In this document: piece after piece, positions 44,371-57,369 of the stretch
How positions within the stretch are numbered: position 1 is the first letter of the stretch
Layout: each line of letters opens with the position of its first letter
Assembly: GCA_002633005.1 (NCBI GenBank)
Contig: NMRA01000007.1
Span: 3,313-67,312 of the forward strand
Length of the DNA stretch: 64,000 nucleotides
Direction of reading: 5' to 3'
Source of the DNA: Phoronis australis
Taxonomy: Eukaryota; Phoronida; Phoronidae
Made by a program: the position numbers and the translations under genes
The notes under the pieces: model-generated
Told to the model about the DNA's origin: nothing
What the model saw: only the letters and a program-made list of their open reading frames with translations
Databases searched by the model: none

Positions 44371-47300
44371 ATTTGTTTTCTCACATGAACCGTAAAAACA
44401 ATCTTTTTGCCGAAAAAACTCCACGAATCTTCAGCCACATGATGCAACTTTTGTAAAAACACGCTTGCGCAATGTAAAGAAATTTTCGTTACTTTTTGTG
44501 AAAAAGCTTAACAGTTGTAAATTGTATTCAGCTTTCATAGCAAATATTCAAGTTAGAATCTAATAAATAGTCTTTTAAGTTGTAATATTACAACTTAAAA
44601 AAAATATAAATAACAATCAGCAAGGCTTCCCCACGCGTGAGCACTGAATTGACCTTGAGACAGCACAGCTATACAGTCCCGCCATGTTTTTTGAGATGGG
44701 GCTCATCTCTGTTTGAATGAATTCTGGCATTGGTTGTTTTAATGTTTTGCAAACGATAAAATGTAAGGCGTTCGGATTTCTACATTGCACCACTTTGAGA
44801 TTCACCCATGTAATAACAAAATAATCACGTACTCGGTATTATTAACCAGTCGTGTCGTAACAGATTCCAGGTCATGTGAGAAAAGTGTGTCTTGCACAGA
44901 GTAACAGTTGGTTTCTACCCTTGCATTAAAAATGAAGCACAACTGAGAAACACTCTGTTATTCAAGGAATAAGCCACATGATACTAAATCCCTAGTTTCA
45001 AAACACAAGTAATTGCTTCAAGCTAGGAGACACACCTATATAGTCAACATGTGCATATCCTCTTAGCATGGTTACATCAAATGTTGCAAAAACAGCCACT
45101 GGGCAAACAGTATATTTTCATACTTGAATGTAGAAAATAAGCTGTCTTACTAAAGCTGCACTCGCCCTGTTTAGATGGCTAAAAACAAAACTCTAGTTAT
45201 GTAGACCTTCCACTCTAACAAAATTGATCTCCTAATATTCCTTACCATGATAGGATTATATGTCTGTTCTCAAGAATATCAAAACCAGAACTGTAGGTAA
45301 GGCATTTTTTGCATGTACACGTTCATGGGCTGGGAACTTATTTTAGCGACGTCTGTTGGGGGTGTTTATAGGGGCATGGGTGCTTATTAGGGCGAATACG
45401 ATAATTCATAGTTATCAACTGTCTTCTTTTAGCGCCACCTTAGTCATTTTTCTCAAAGCAGACATCAGTACATTAGGTATGCTTTCCCATACCCTACAAT
45501 ATGCCCCAGCTGTAAACACCCCTCAGTGAAAAACAGAGCAGGAGGAGGTTGAATTCCTAACTGAGTGAGTCACAACAGTTGTCCTGTATAAGTAATTAAA
45601 CAAAAAATATTTGGGTCATGCCAGTTAGTTTGCACTGTCGTGGCATTGATACCGTGGATCTATAAAATTATGGTTACAAGGTAACACATTCAGACACAAC
45701 ACATCTTTACCATGCCCAACAGAGGCAAAAACTTCAACAAACACTACTGAGACAGATAAAACTTTCTGGTTTAGAGCACGGATTTCCATAGTTTTGAGAT
45801 ATTAATAGATCAAATTTTTCAACTATCATTTGGAGTGACCACTTAAAGATAGAGAGCCAACAACCTGAAATGGCAATCTATACATCCCAAGTGCTTAAAG
45901 TTTTCACCCCACTAGGGATAATCCATTAAGTCCACAATCCACCTAAAATATGGCAGTGCAGATAAAACGTTTCACCTACCACAGCAAACATTAGATACAC
46001 TTGAGCCTCAATCCATCCAGTAACACATTGATAACAGCCACATGAAATATTTCAATCTTCCCTAGTGTACAGGTCAAAAACAAACATCACGTAATTGAAC
46101 TCAACCAGTGTCCTAAGCAGTCACATAAAGCTCAAGGTAAGTGCTGTTTTGAAAAGCTGGCTGTTGACCCATCCATACTCCAATGCATCAACTGCCTATC
46201 TGATGTTCAAGCCAGCATATAACTGGCTGTGCTTCAGGCTTTTTGAATCAACCAAGGATAACGACAAGGTATAGCAGCCCTCACAATACATCACTCAATT
46301 TCCCTTTCAGTCATTTAATGTTACCAATGCCTGCCAATAGGACTCCATTGACGGAGAGGCTATCAAAAAGTTTAGAAAGAAAACACCCAGGTTTCTAATG
46401 GAATACCACAGTTCTATAGATATAAAGTATTTTAAAGAAACTTATTCACACTTACAAATTTGTTCCATTCAAGATCATTTGCGGGAAAAGATCAGTTTCT
46501 TAAATCCATTTAAAAACTCAATGAGATGGAAATGTAGAATTACATTTTGCTAAAACAGCCAACAAAAATAAACACTAGTTAGCAGCAGCCTGATTTCTTT
46601 TGTACAGTTGTCACCAAACATAACATAGTCAAACTTTGAGCAGTTGACGTGATACTCAAGCCATAGAAAGTGAAGAAATACAATTACTGGTATGGCTATT
46701 ATGATGAAGTCTCTACGAATTCCAAGCCCTTAATTACGAATGCATTAAGCTTTGGGTGAAGATTTTTTTCCTTGCTGAACAAACCACATGTTGATGAAAT
46801 TCAGAACCAAAAAGTTTTGTTCAAACATGCGGTTTGCTTACGTAACCTTGGTCTTACCTTCTGACCTTATTGTGGCTGCTAACCGGTAAATTTAAAAATC
46901 ATATAACATTTACTCGATGTAATCAATTGCCCATGAAAAAAGTGAAGAAATATTTCTTATATGGTAACTAATGGTAAATTTTAGCCTGCCCAAAATTAGT
47001 TAACAAAAGCGATATTTTTCATTTTTGTTAATAAATTCAAACAAGGTGCAACTGCTGGCAATTTTATTTTATATCCATTCAAACAGGTGACAACTTGAAA
47101 GAGCACAAAATGTTAGGTTTCACCTACTTGAGGAAAAGCCTATGAGGGCTTGCAAAAGGGGGTGCTACTGATGACGAGGTAGGATTTTCACCTCACCAGA
47201 AAAAAATTCCCCTCTCAGAAGTCACAAGCACCTTTTTCTTCGAATGAACAAGGGTGCTAACTTTTTGATAACTTTAAGACTAGAATGACTTAAATTGGCC

Positions 47301-47561
47301 CAGTGAAAGTATGGCGAAATATCTTCAATTTCAGCCTACATAGCTGCAAGCTGTCAAATCTCTTTTAAATTTTGTTTACATCTGCAGGTAGGACGGTCTA
47401 CACAGTACAGACAGTATAATACAGTTAGGTACTTACTTCCACATAGTGTGCCCTAAATTAAACAATCTTTAACCCAGTGAACAAGGTTTAACCCCCCCTC
47501 CCTCCCGCCAAGACCCAGATATGAATAGAGATAAACAAAATAATCTAAAAAGGTTTCAACC

Positions 47562-48037
47562 AAAGGGCCTTTCATACTAACGTCGACGGCTTGGGAAATT
47601 GTGGTCAGTATGAACGCTTAACTTCGGTCCTGGATCGCAGTTAACAGGTGAATTAAACAGTGCAGCGTCAACGCTGCGGTACAGTATGGTCAACTTCGGT
47701 CCCATCGAATTTATCGCCAGGTGCCACTGTTATCGTCAACAATTTAAGGGTAGTGTAGTCGCTAATAGTTGCTTACATTTTGCTCGAATAATCACCAATC
47801 GAAATAAAAATAAGTTTCATGTCAATTAGCACATGTAAATGTTCCCAAATTGTCACATTAAACAAAAACTTTGGGGTGCAGCGCTACCTTGCGATTACTT
47901 GGATGACAACAGCGTCACCTGCCGTTTACTTCGATGTTCCTTAACTGCCAAAGCCAGTATGAACGGTTTAGTTAACTCCGTAGTTAACGTCGACACTCCG
48001 CTTAGACCCAGAGTTAAGTCAGTATGAAAAGGCCTTA
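47562..48037. mobile_element. MITE-like element with GGCCTTTCATACT termini
   Basis: AAGGGCCTTTCATACTAACG at the left is mirrored by GTCAGTATGAAAAGGCCTTAA at the right. GTCGACG/CGTCGAC also pairs inside. CAGTATG-type motifs recur internally. About 470 bp, no ORF. Confidence 0.7.
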
Positions 48038-48544
48038 ATTCTTTAAATTCTTAATAATTTATTCAGCAAAATATCAGGATTTAAGCATCATATAATTCAT
48101 TTTTCCCAAACCACTGTCATTTCCAGCTTGCACAAGCCATAAGCTAATTTTACGGCATACTAAACTTCAAACCTCCTTAAAGCTAGTTATTATTGTACAA
48201 TGGTTTTGTACATTGAACCATACAAAAGAGCAGTCCTAGACTACAGAAGCTTAGGACCATAACAGTTACCCCTACAGATTTAAGGTTTAAATTTCCATAA
48301 AGAATTTTTATTTCATGTCCAAAGTCAAATTTATACACAAGATGCGAACATGCATAAAAACCTGAAGACCAAATTATATGCAGCACTTCCACACCAGTTC
48401 ATGAATATACTACATACAAAAATACACTCAGGTGTAAATGTAAATTTGCATCATTTTCATACGGGGAAATGTAGTGCAAGACAAAATACCGATTCCCCCA
48501 TCCTAACATCTAATTCTGTTAAAAGCAAGGACTGATAATAATTA

Positions 48545-48960
48545 CAGTGGTGTCCACACGCAGACTTACCCTGGAACAAGTTACTCCCGAAATGAGTTGC
48601 TGGGTTTGAAGGCTGTGTGGACGCTGTTTAAGCTGGTGCAACATACCCCACTTATGACAATTTACGTACTCCACCTTATCAAGGTAGGATAACTTGTTCT
48701 ATTGTAACTTGCACCACTTCAAAGTCCTGTGTGGCTGCAAACCAGGAGCAAGACAGAAGCAATTATCAGATGCGGTTACCTACATATGACTCCTCTTTTG
48801 CGCACTATATTCGCATCAGCTGTGTATTGTCATACAAAGAGTAACAACTTCCGCCTTGGCAAATGTGTGTGTGTGTGTGTGTCTGGACGCTCCACTTAAA
48901 GTGGGGCAAGATGCCCTAGAACAAGTTGTTCTAGGGTAACTCTGTGCGTGGACGAGACTT
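48545..48960. mobile_element. MITE-like element with GTCCACACGCAGA termini
   Basis: The left terminus GTGTCCACACGCAGACTTACCC is mirrored by GGGTAACTCTGTGCGTGGACGAG. Inner GGAACAAGTT is mirrored as AACTTGTTCTAGGG-type sequence. It contains a TG-repeat (48864-48882) and a perfect palindrome CCCTAGAACAA-G-TTGTTCTAGGG at 48914-48936. About 415 bp, no ORF. Confidence 0.7.
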
Positions 48961-49682
48961 AAATGGGCGGCAAAATTCTAATTACAGAATGTGTAAACCA
49001 CCTTACTAACTTTCATGTTAATTCCCCTTCAAAGTCGGTCATGATAGAAGACTATTATGATGAGTGTAGCTTCCACCCAGCCGTCATGACGAGAATTAAG
49101 CGCCATTTTATCTGACCACTTTTGGCTAGTTCTGTACTTCTACTAAGTCTAAGCTTATTGCACATCTTAGGGTCATTGCACGTGGAGAAGTGGGAGCCCA
49201 TCTGACCACCTCAGGTAAATGATTGGTGAGTTGACAGCTGCGTAAAGCAGTGAAAAGACGATGACAACTGAATGATCTCGGCACTTATTCATTGAAATTG
49301 TTCTCACATTGACTGGAACTGTCATCAGCTGAATGAGCAAGTTGCTATTTCATTCAAATGCCGAATTTTAAGGCTGGTACATGTGCTGTCAGCAAAGCAA
49401 TCATTCTCCTGGCTGGTCCACGCTGGCCATTATTGAGGGTGCATATCCCATGCCAACGTGGTAAGCCTACACAAAAGTCAAGACACAGTTTCACCTATCA
49501 TTTCAATAAAATATCTTTGCAGACCACACAAGACACTTTTAAACATTCAATAAAGTGAATTTGTATTGTCCTCCGAAGTGATTAGACCACAGAAATGATT
49601 TTGTACCAGAATTTTTGGCAAAACGATTCTGAGTGTGCGAAAGGAGATAAGTGTGCTAAATCAGCGGGGAATTACTGTATAT

Positions 49683-49745
49683 ACTTAGGTGTAAATACTG
49701 TGTTTACTTAGGTGTAAATACTGTGTGCACTTAGGTGTAAACAAC
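49683..49745 (+). repeat. 23-bp tandem repeat, three copies
   Basis: ACTTAGGTGTAAATACTGTG begins at 49683, 49706 and 49729, with the last copy diverged. Confidence 0.9.
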
Positions 49746-49839
49746 GTCATGTAAACAGGGCTTACGTCAGCAGGTCCACTCACTGCTAGTTAGCTCACAG
49801 ACGCAGTACTAACCAACTGCTTCCTGTCCATGTACTTAC

Positions 49840-49926
49840 AGCATGACGGAGATTTTGAAACAGATCATCCAGTAAGGCCTCCATCCAGGCAGTGAACGGT
49901 GGTACACCAACCAAAATGAAGAACAT
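49840..49926 (-). CDS. Candidate alternative first exon of ASPP (uncertain)
   Basis: An ATG at 49926 (or 49884) opens a frame reading MFFILVGVPPFTAWMEALL and then DDLFQNLRHA. It ends exactly at GTAAGT in phase 0, as the next ASPP exon requires. No similarity to known ASPP N-termini (short, MMPM-like in vertebrates) is seen, so this may be chance or a fragment of another gene. Confidence 0.25.
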
Positions 49927-52498
49927 CCCACTAACCATTAGTCACATATTGTTCAACAGGTGCGCTGACCGAATAACGGGTCTACACCACCAAACACATT
50001 ACTCCGGAATCCTGACATGTCTTGGTCTGCATACAGTCCAGTCTCGCCTGTTGCACCAGGTATTCACAACACCAATCAATGACACACTTTACTGGCATTA
50101 CATAACCTTTATGACACAAGGCTCCGTCCATTGTACCAGCACTAATTAACAGAAACAGGATGAGTCACACCTGCACTCAGCACAAACAAGCGTTTTTCAG
50201 ACTTTCCGACTCCAAACTTCCAGACTACTCACAAAAAACACTCGCCTCCATAAATATATCGACCAGAAAGTGATCCAATACCAGTCTGGCTGTTAAGCTT
50301 ACCAACACTATATGGGATTGTCCATAATTAAAAACAAGTTTAACCAGCAAAACTTTGTCAACTGTGACCTCAGACACATGCCCAGCCACAACTACGAGAG
50401 TATCCCAGAGACCTCCACTCCTCCACAGACCTCCATGCAAGGTATTTCACTATTCAACACACTTAAGATTCTACTATTTTTATGCTCGCACTCAATAAAT
50501 TCTTCCCAGCCCTATCCCACACCTCTGGAGCCACTAAATATATGTTGAATGTCATGTCAGGGAGGTCACTTGTCTTCTCATATCATCCCTCACCACACTT
50601 GAACATGTAAATTATCAGAGACAGAGCAGACCATGGCTGGGATTTATCAAGATACCGGAGAGAAGAGCGTATAAAAAGTACAGGTAAATAAATTTAACAA
50701 GGAATTTAGATCTTCCACTATTTTTTTTTTCAAAATTCAAAGGGATAGCAAGCATCTTTTGACCAAATTTATTCTTCAAAGCAAGCATCCCAGGTATTAA
50801 ATTTTATGAAAATAACATTTTTGCATATGTGGACAGATATTTTCCCCATGAATAACTACTTCCCCCTTGGAGTGCATCTCTAACTTTGGAACAAACATAT
50901 GTGATGTAAATGACTCGGTAGAATACCTGGTTCTCAATTCACTTCCATTAAGCAAACACCAACAACCGAAATAGAAGTTGTGCTCAATAGCGAGTGGGAT
51001 GTTGTGTTTGCTCCTTGGGTCTTTTCCCGGGTGGTTCATATCATTTTTTAAATAATTTTTTATTGTTCTACGGAAAAAGGGGGGGAAGCCATTAACATGC
51101 AAAAAGGATCTTCAGAGTAATAAGTGGTCTGTATTCTTACTTAGAAACGTAACATCAAACGAACAATCCACTTTAAACACTGGCTTGAGCAATAGACATT
51201 TTCCACTATAGCAGTGACCAGCATCATGAAATATATACACGTCGTCACCAGAAGGCCATAGAGAAGTACCTGGACAGCATTTACCACTAGCATGTACAGG
51301 AACCTAATATAGTATTAACATTTCATAATAATTCTCTGCGACCATCATATTGTCAAACAGCCATTGTTGTTTAGAGGGGATATTCAACTGTTCACACGGC
51401 AAAAATTTCCAATGCCTCAAAAGGACCAAGAATGAAAGACACAAATATTGTCCTAGTGAACTCAGTTTTACACACCAGAATTAGCTATCGAGTCGAGCGA
51501 AAAATGCTTTTGTGTGCACACAACACTGAAGAATTAAAAGTTGAACTTTCTTAACAGAATAAAAGTGGACAATATTTTATTCGCAAAACAATCAGTCCCC
51601 TTTAGTTTCAAATCTAAAACATGGTCTGAGCCATAACAATAACAAAATCCCTAAATCCCATGTTCAAGGCAAGCTGTTCACAGGTTTCACTTTATGACAA
51701 AGAATGACATTAAAACACTTAAGCTGATTTTAATTGTTTGAAATTCTCAGCGTCTAAAATATGAATAAAATTTAAGGACCAAGAATTTTTTCAAAAAGTA
51801 ATGATACTGGCAGTAATTTTGAAACAAATGAAATTATCGAAATCCTTGTAAATGGCCTTCAGCGAAATCGATGTGAAAATTTCACCTAATCCAATTTTTA
51901 CCATTAAAACAAATTTGAAAAACAACAATTTCAATTTAATTAATCTAAAGGACAATTTATATCTAGCTTGACCTTTGCTTACTCTAGTCATCAATAAAAA
52001 TATGCACAAAATATTCACACCTGACCTAAGATGAATAATAACCCTCAAAAGGCCAAATAAAAAGTTGTCAACATTGACACGTAAGAGACATGGCAAGAAA
52101 ATCGGTACAACAACCAATCACCGGGAACATGGACACAGGTCATTGACTAATCAAGAATGACAAGGTTACTCACTAACAGGTGCTGGTAGAAGAGGAAAGC
52201 GACAGTGCGCAGTTCATGAATGAGATTCCAGCATGGTGTGCCTGTCAATGCAATCAGCATCATGTTGCATCCTCGTGCACACTCTTGAAGCTCAAAGGCA
52301 TGATTCCAGTGCAGTTATACGCATGAGAATGAACATCCATATATCACTGACACATCATTTACACCCAGTGACTGATCAGCCCGAATATGGTGTTGAAAAA
52401 GTTTTAAAAAACTGTCCAATTCGGCTGGAATTAGCCTCCCCTCTCAAGTTCCAGTAGCAATGCTCCTTGAATACGTACAGAACACCCTATTTAGCCTA

Positions 52499-52572
52499 TT
52501 TTCCATGCAGTTTTCAATGGTCGAAACTGTACACACATAATAGCCAATTTTCCATGCAGTTTTCAATGGTCA
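52499..52572 (+). repeat. Direct repeat of about 25 bp
   Basis: TTTTCCATGCAGTTTTCAAT plus GGTC occurs at about 52499 and again at about 52548. Confidence 0.85.
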
Positions 52573-53544
52573 AAACCACTCGACACGCATGTCTCCATAA
52601 TTCCCAAATCTGGACACATAAAATGTTTCACATAATAACAGGCACACAGAAACCAAAATGCCACAACTACCAGACAGCTATCCAAATGTGATTATCCACA
52701 GTTAATGAAAGTTCCCTGCTGTTGGTTGCCAGTAGCCATGCGCCAAGAGTGCACATCTCTGTAGACCAGGATGCGCCCTGAACCAATCACTTCAATTACG
52801 TTCCATGTTAGCGCAACACTTTTTATCTACACTGCCAGTTAGTCTGATGAAAACCATGGCATCAGTGAACAGTTCCTCACCAGGTATGTGCAAATCTTAA
52901 TTACAACAGTACCAGCTACTGGACTAATTGGTGCTCGTTAGATCCCAAACGTTGCCTTCTGCCTGATAGACTGAGCATCAAAGAGAATTTGGATAGAACA
53001 ATACATTGACTTAAGGCGACTAGGTGATATTGATTTTAGCACCAGCGTGCATTAATGTTTTGAAATGTTCAGTGTGCATTGTTGATTACCCTAACTAAGC
53101 AAAACATCCTTCGAGATGTTCACTACTGGGGGAGAAATTAGCACAACTACTTATAGACACTCCTGGCGGATAAAAATTACTTAGAAGTAAAAATGTTATC
53201 AAAATTACAACCAAGAAATCTTGGTCGCAAATCCATCACAAAGAAACAACCTGAACTGCAGCCATCAAATAGATTGATGGAAAATAATTCAACACTGCTC
53301 CAATGACATTTTTAAATGAGCCACCAGGGGGCAGAGGTATTACAAATTGCTGCAAGTTACTACCACTTAGTTAAAAAAGCTGGCCATTCTATCACCATCC
53401 AGGATTGCACTTCAACATAAAAAACCGTGAATTCCGAAGGTGAAATAAATGTTGCAATCATAGCTCAGCTCAGTACCACACTGACACTGCCCAAATTGCA
53501 TTTTACCATATTTGAGGGATGTTTGTAGCAAAATAAAAAAAATT

Positions 53545-53905
53545 TCCTTTAGTTTCAAGTTTCAAAAACAAATCTGTCCCCTGTTCGTCACTTCGTTGAT
53601 TCTTGTCTCACTTGTCTCCTAATTTGGTATAAGACATAGACGTAACACTTTAGACCTTTGATTATTAAACAAAACGAGCGATTTCAAGCAACAGCCAATT
53701 CGACTTCTTTGAGTGCAAACGTGCATTTACATTATAAGGGGCAGAGAATTTGAAAACTGTATTGGAATGAAAGCTTTTGTTTTGTCCCTGTTTCAATAAT
53801 ATTGAATCTGGCGATTTTTACTAGAAATTCTTGCAACATTCGAAGTGAATAACTCTCGCGTTAGCATCCTCAAGAAGTAGATTCGCCACAATCTGTTTAA
53901 AAGGT
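53545..53905 (+). repeat. Dispersed repeat, copy 1 (partner at 63.4 kb)
   Basis: Shares with 63375-63755, in the same order and orientation, CGTCACTT-GTTGAT, GCGATTTCAAGCA, CGACTTCTTTGA, GAGAATTTGAAAACTGTATT, TTTTGTCC and CATCCTCAAGAAG. About 75-80% similar by eye. No ORF. Confidence 0.85.
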
Positions 53906-55210
53906 ATTTTTATGGAGTTTTCACAATCCATGAATCTAACTCAGGACAAAGGGTGCATGAAAACTGAGTAACAATCGTGTCTCATTTTGTCTTGAATAGC
54001 CTGCCACATCATTCACATTATAACACACGCTACATGCAGACCGGGCGATCAAACCATCTCACCAATTTTGGACAAAAATAATCGAACAAATTTGACAACT
54101 TTTCACATTCTAAGGGCTTCTAACACCGTCTAGGAATTGTCTACTAATTACATTCAGGCATTTCACTAACCAAATTTGCAAACATGAATTCAGTGTCGTT
54201 TTTCTAGTCATTAAAATTATTGAGTACACTTTCCAGATCAAGATACTGTTCTTTGGTTTCAAAAGGGATCTTTACTCAATATTTTCATCACTTAAATAGA
54301 ACCCAGCAATATACATAGTCTCATTTTTCTAGTCATTGTTTGCTCAGATATTTTAGGCTTTTCAAACTGAAACTGAAATCATAGACTGAGCATATATGGA
54401 GAATACAGTCACAATGAGTCACTTCCAATACATACCAAATACTTTACAACACACGCTCTAAAAAACACTGAGCAAACTTGCAGGAAGGCTATATCAAAGT
54501 GCACTTGATGACATTAATGCAAAGTTGACTCCTATTATTTTTTCTTATTGTTTACATTCATACATGTAGGACAGGTAAGCCATGTGAACATCTGAGCACT
54601 CTCCCAATCAACACCACCTGGTGGATCATTTACTTTGTAAGCCAACACTGCCATGTATAATCTTACTGATATCTGGTCAAAGTTATCTCCACATGTAACC
54701 ACATCTAGTATTTTCATATGAAAAAAGCATTTCGGCATTGGGAATCAAAAGGAATGCCAAGCGGCCACTTCTGCTTTTGATAACTGGGCTTTAATTCTCC
54801 TGATTCCCCCACTCACGAATTGTCAAGCTAAGCATCAAGCACTGTTAGAGTTAAATTATGGAATGGCTTAGCGGTACACATTGAATTTTGAGTCGATCTT
54901 CATTTTCAAAAAAAAAAACTTTTGAATAATACGGTTGTACTTCTATAACGAAAATTATTATATTTATACTATTTTTTCAATAAGTAATACTTTTTAATTT
55001 TTATAATCATTTTGTATATTTATTCCTTGTTATTGTTGATATTGTATATTCATTTATTCTTATTCTGGTGCTTCAGTCTTCAGCACAAACATAGGTCACC
55101 CGACTTTTCTGTGTCATCCACCGCTTATATTAAGAGTCAATTTTTTCATTTTTCTTTACACACACTTTACTATATTTTATAAATATTTTTATAGCACAAA
55201 CATTTTTAAG

Positions 55211-55406
55211 TCTGGCCAGCACGCCACCTATGCCACATCACATGACCTAACGAAAAGATTTTTGCCCCGACTGGGACTCAAACCCAGGACCTTCTGCTAA
55301 CCGTGCAGACACTCCAGTCCACTGACCCATCAGGACCACCAATCGGGGCAGAAAATTTTTCATTAGTTCATGTAATGTGGCCATAGGTAGCGTGCTGACT
55401 TGGCCT
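55211..55406 (-). mobile_element. Foldback element with a tRNA-like core
   Basis: About 60-bp inverted arms (GGCCAGCACGCCACCTATG... at 55214 and ...CATAGGTAGCGTGCTGACTTGGCC ending near 55405, about 80% matched) enclose a tRNA-like sequence. With its tRNA-like head it may be a SINE-derived or mobile hairpin family. Confidence 0.75.
55264..55349 (-). tRNA. tRNA-like sequence / tRNA pseudogene
   Basis: Read on the minus strand it has a perfect 7-bp acceptor stem (GCCCCGA/TCGGGGC) and a T arm CTGGG-TTTGAGT-CCCAG. The anticodon-like arm is TCTGC-ACGGTTA-GCAGA, and a D-like arm is GTCC/GGAC with GGGTCAGT in its loop. Defects are C instead of T at position 33, six instead of two bases before the D stem, and no CCA. 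It is therefore called a tRNA-like core rather than a working tRNA. Confidence 0.55.
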
Positions 55407-55519
55407 AAAATGACATGTTTCCCAGCACCAATAAGCTTTTATTACAAAACACTTCAATGGCGATGAGGATTGCCCTAAATTGCAGAATCCATACCATATT
55501 ATAAGCTTTTTGATTGTTT

Positions 55520-55904
55520 AGGCGACCAAGGTGACATTTTTGTCAGGTGGACAAAATGGGTGAGCAGATTGAAAAACTTGCTAACTGCAATGAACATAAC
55601 TAAATCGGACCGAAAACGTGCCCTATTTCTCCATTACCTTGGCAAGGAAGGTAATGATATCTTTGATACCCTAAAGGGTACAGTCCCTGGCGAAGGAGAG
55701 TAGTCCACCCTTTTAACAATGCTAGCTGCCTTGACTAATTACTTTGCTCCAGAAAGAACAGAGAATTTGAAATTCTGTCAAGCACGTCAACTGGAATATG
55801 AAGACTCCACTACTTTTTTCATATGGCTACATCAACTGGTGTTGACTCGCAAAGAAACTGATACAGCTGTTGCTTCAAGTTGGCATGTGGTAGAGAGAGC
55901 ATAA
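55520..55904 (+). pseudogene. Degenerate Ty3/gypsy-type gag fragment
   Basis: A plus frame with TKWVSRLKNLL, RALFLHYLGKEGNDIFDTL, NYFAPERTEN and KFCQARQLEYEDSTTFFIWL shows the order of gypsy gag (LLHY-G-IF-TL, then YF-P, then F-QR-Q-EGE). An in-frame TAG at 55701-55703 and a TAA at 55902-55904 break it. No LTR, protease, reverse transcriptase or integrase is seen, so it is a dead fragment. Confidence 0.7.
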
Positions 55905-56747
55905 TTTGCTGAAATCCTTCTGGCATACAAAGCCAAAGCAATGCTTGGAAAGGGATATACCGGGAAATACCGAAAATAGGCCCATGACTGGATGTCCCGA
56001 AAGCGACCTTTTAATCACATGAAACAGCACGTAAGCCCAGGCGTATTTTCAGAAACTCTGTGAAACATTTTGTTATGTAGTTTCAAGCAAACAATAAAAC
56101 ATTAATTATTCAGTCCAGACTGTTTTCAAACTATGCAAAAATGAATGAGCAGCTGTCTGTAAGGGTTGGTAGACTTTGAAAGGACTGTTGGTTTGCACTG
56201 ATATTAAAGAACCAGTTTGAGTCGTGCAACAACTTAATTAACTGATTTCTGTCTGCAGATGTTGACATGAATACCAACAAACAAGATACTTTAAGACATT
56301 GAGGCCGAAGCCATGTTATTTTAATAAACACTTCCTTTATAATATATACGTAATAGTATCTTGATCGCTAGTAATAATTTTATTTATCCATCCTTTTTCG
56401 CATTCAACAAACATAGTGTGTTAAAACTGTATGATCCTTCATACTGTGCCGATTTGTTTAATTACTGTCATAGTCACCCGATATATTGTTGAATGATAGT
56501 CATTTGAGATTTGAGTGAAATAGCAATTCCCAAACTATTTCTTACCAAAATAAACAGAAATTTTACCGCATCAAAAAATATTACACAAGAACAATCTATT
56601 ACGTCATTACGACTTTCAAAACATACAAACAGTTACCGATACACCCACGGGTGTACTGTTGTAAACTTTTCCACAAGTACGCCAGTGGTCATACTTTTGG
56701 GTGGACCTATTTTCGAAAAATCCCACCTTCCATGTTTGGGGATGGTG

Positions 56748-56803
56748 TAGGCAATGACCATCGCCTCTGTTGGCCCAACAACAGAGGCGATGGTCATTGC
56801 CTA
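56748..56803. repeat. Perfect 25-bp inverted repeat, 6-nt loop
   Basis: The arm 56748-56772 (TAGGCAATGACCATCGCC...) is exactly reverse-complemented at 56779-56803 around GCCCAA. Confidence 0.97.
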
Positions 56804-57106
56804 GGGATAGTGATAAACCATGACTTGCCACCAAATGATAAGTAGGACAGTTGTTGTAAACAAATAGCCTACCATGGCATAGTTTTCACTCCCTGCAATA
56901 TTCTTATAAAGGACATAACACCTGTGCTGACTGACCACCAGCTGACCAATCACTGATTGAGTCAGGACTTCAGACTTCAATTCAGCCAAGATTGTCAGTC
57001 AGTGGCCGTGCCGCGTGAAGAAATACACAGGTATGTCTCAACGAGAACCAGGAATTGAAACTCGTATTTCAAAAGGTTATCTAAGCACGCTTAGAATATA
57101 GCATAC

Positions 57107-57139
57107 CTGGTTGATCATGTTAAATCCGTAATCATTCAT
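57107..57139 (-). CDS. TP53BP2: Candidate first coding exon of ASPP (uncertain)
   Basis: ATG at 57139 reads MNDYGFNMINQ and meets donor GTATGC in phase 0, as required by the next exon at 43563. It sits 300 bases from the ENOPH1 5' leader on the other strand, where a shared promoter would be expected. The frame is also open upstream of the ATG (VYLWCEWDI), so it could be an exon of something else. No sequence similarity supports it. Confidence 0.35.
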
Positions 57140-57369
57140 TATGTCCCACTCACACCACAGGTAAACAGGTAAACACCATATTTGAACAAGTGGTACTCAT
57201 AAAACACGGCGCTTTATTGAAATATTTTGAATAAATGATAAATTCCCTTTGTATTGAAATTTAATTGTTTTATTTAACTTAAGAAACCTGATAAATGGTC
57301 GAAAAATTTTAAATAGCAGAGACAAATCTTTTTAAATGTTACTTTGCTTTTTGCTTAGACCTTTAATAG

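Larger units (their letters stand above)
43564..57106. other. TP53BP2: Probable first intron of ASPP plus upstream DNA
   Basis: 13.5 kb without a confident gene. It holds a foldback (44.25 kb), two MITE-like elements (47.6-49.0 kb), a candidate exon (49.84 kb), a tRNA-like hairpin element (55.2 kb), a broken gypsy gag (55.5 kb) and a 25-bp palindrome (56.75 kb). The stretch 54.89-55.2 kb is very AT-rich. No other coding exon could be supported. Confidence 0.5.

Noticed and set aside
55264-55349. A functional tRNA gene
   Set aside because: Position 33 is C, the D-arm approach is four bases too long, and the sequence is embedded in a long inverted repeat. It is kept only as a tRNA-like core.
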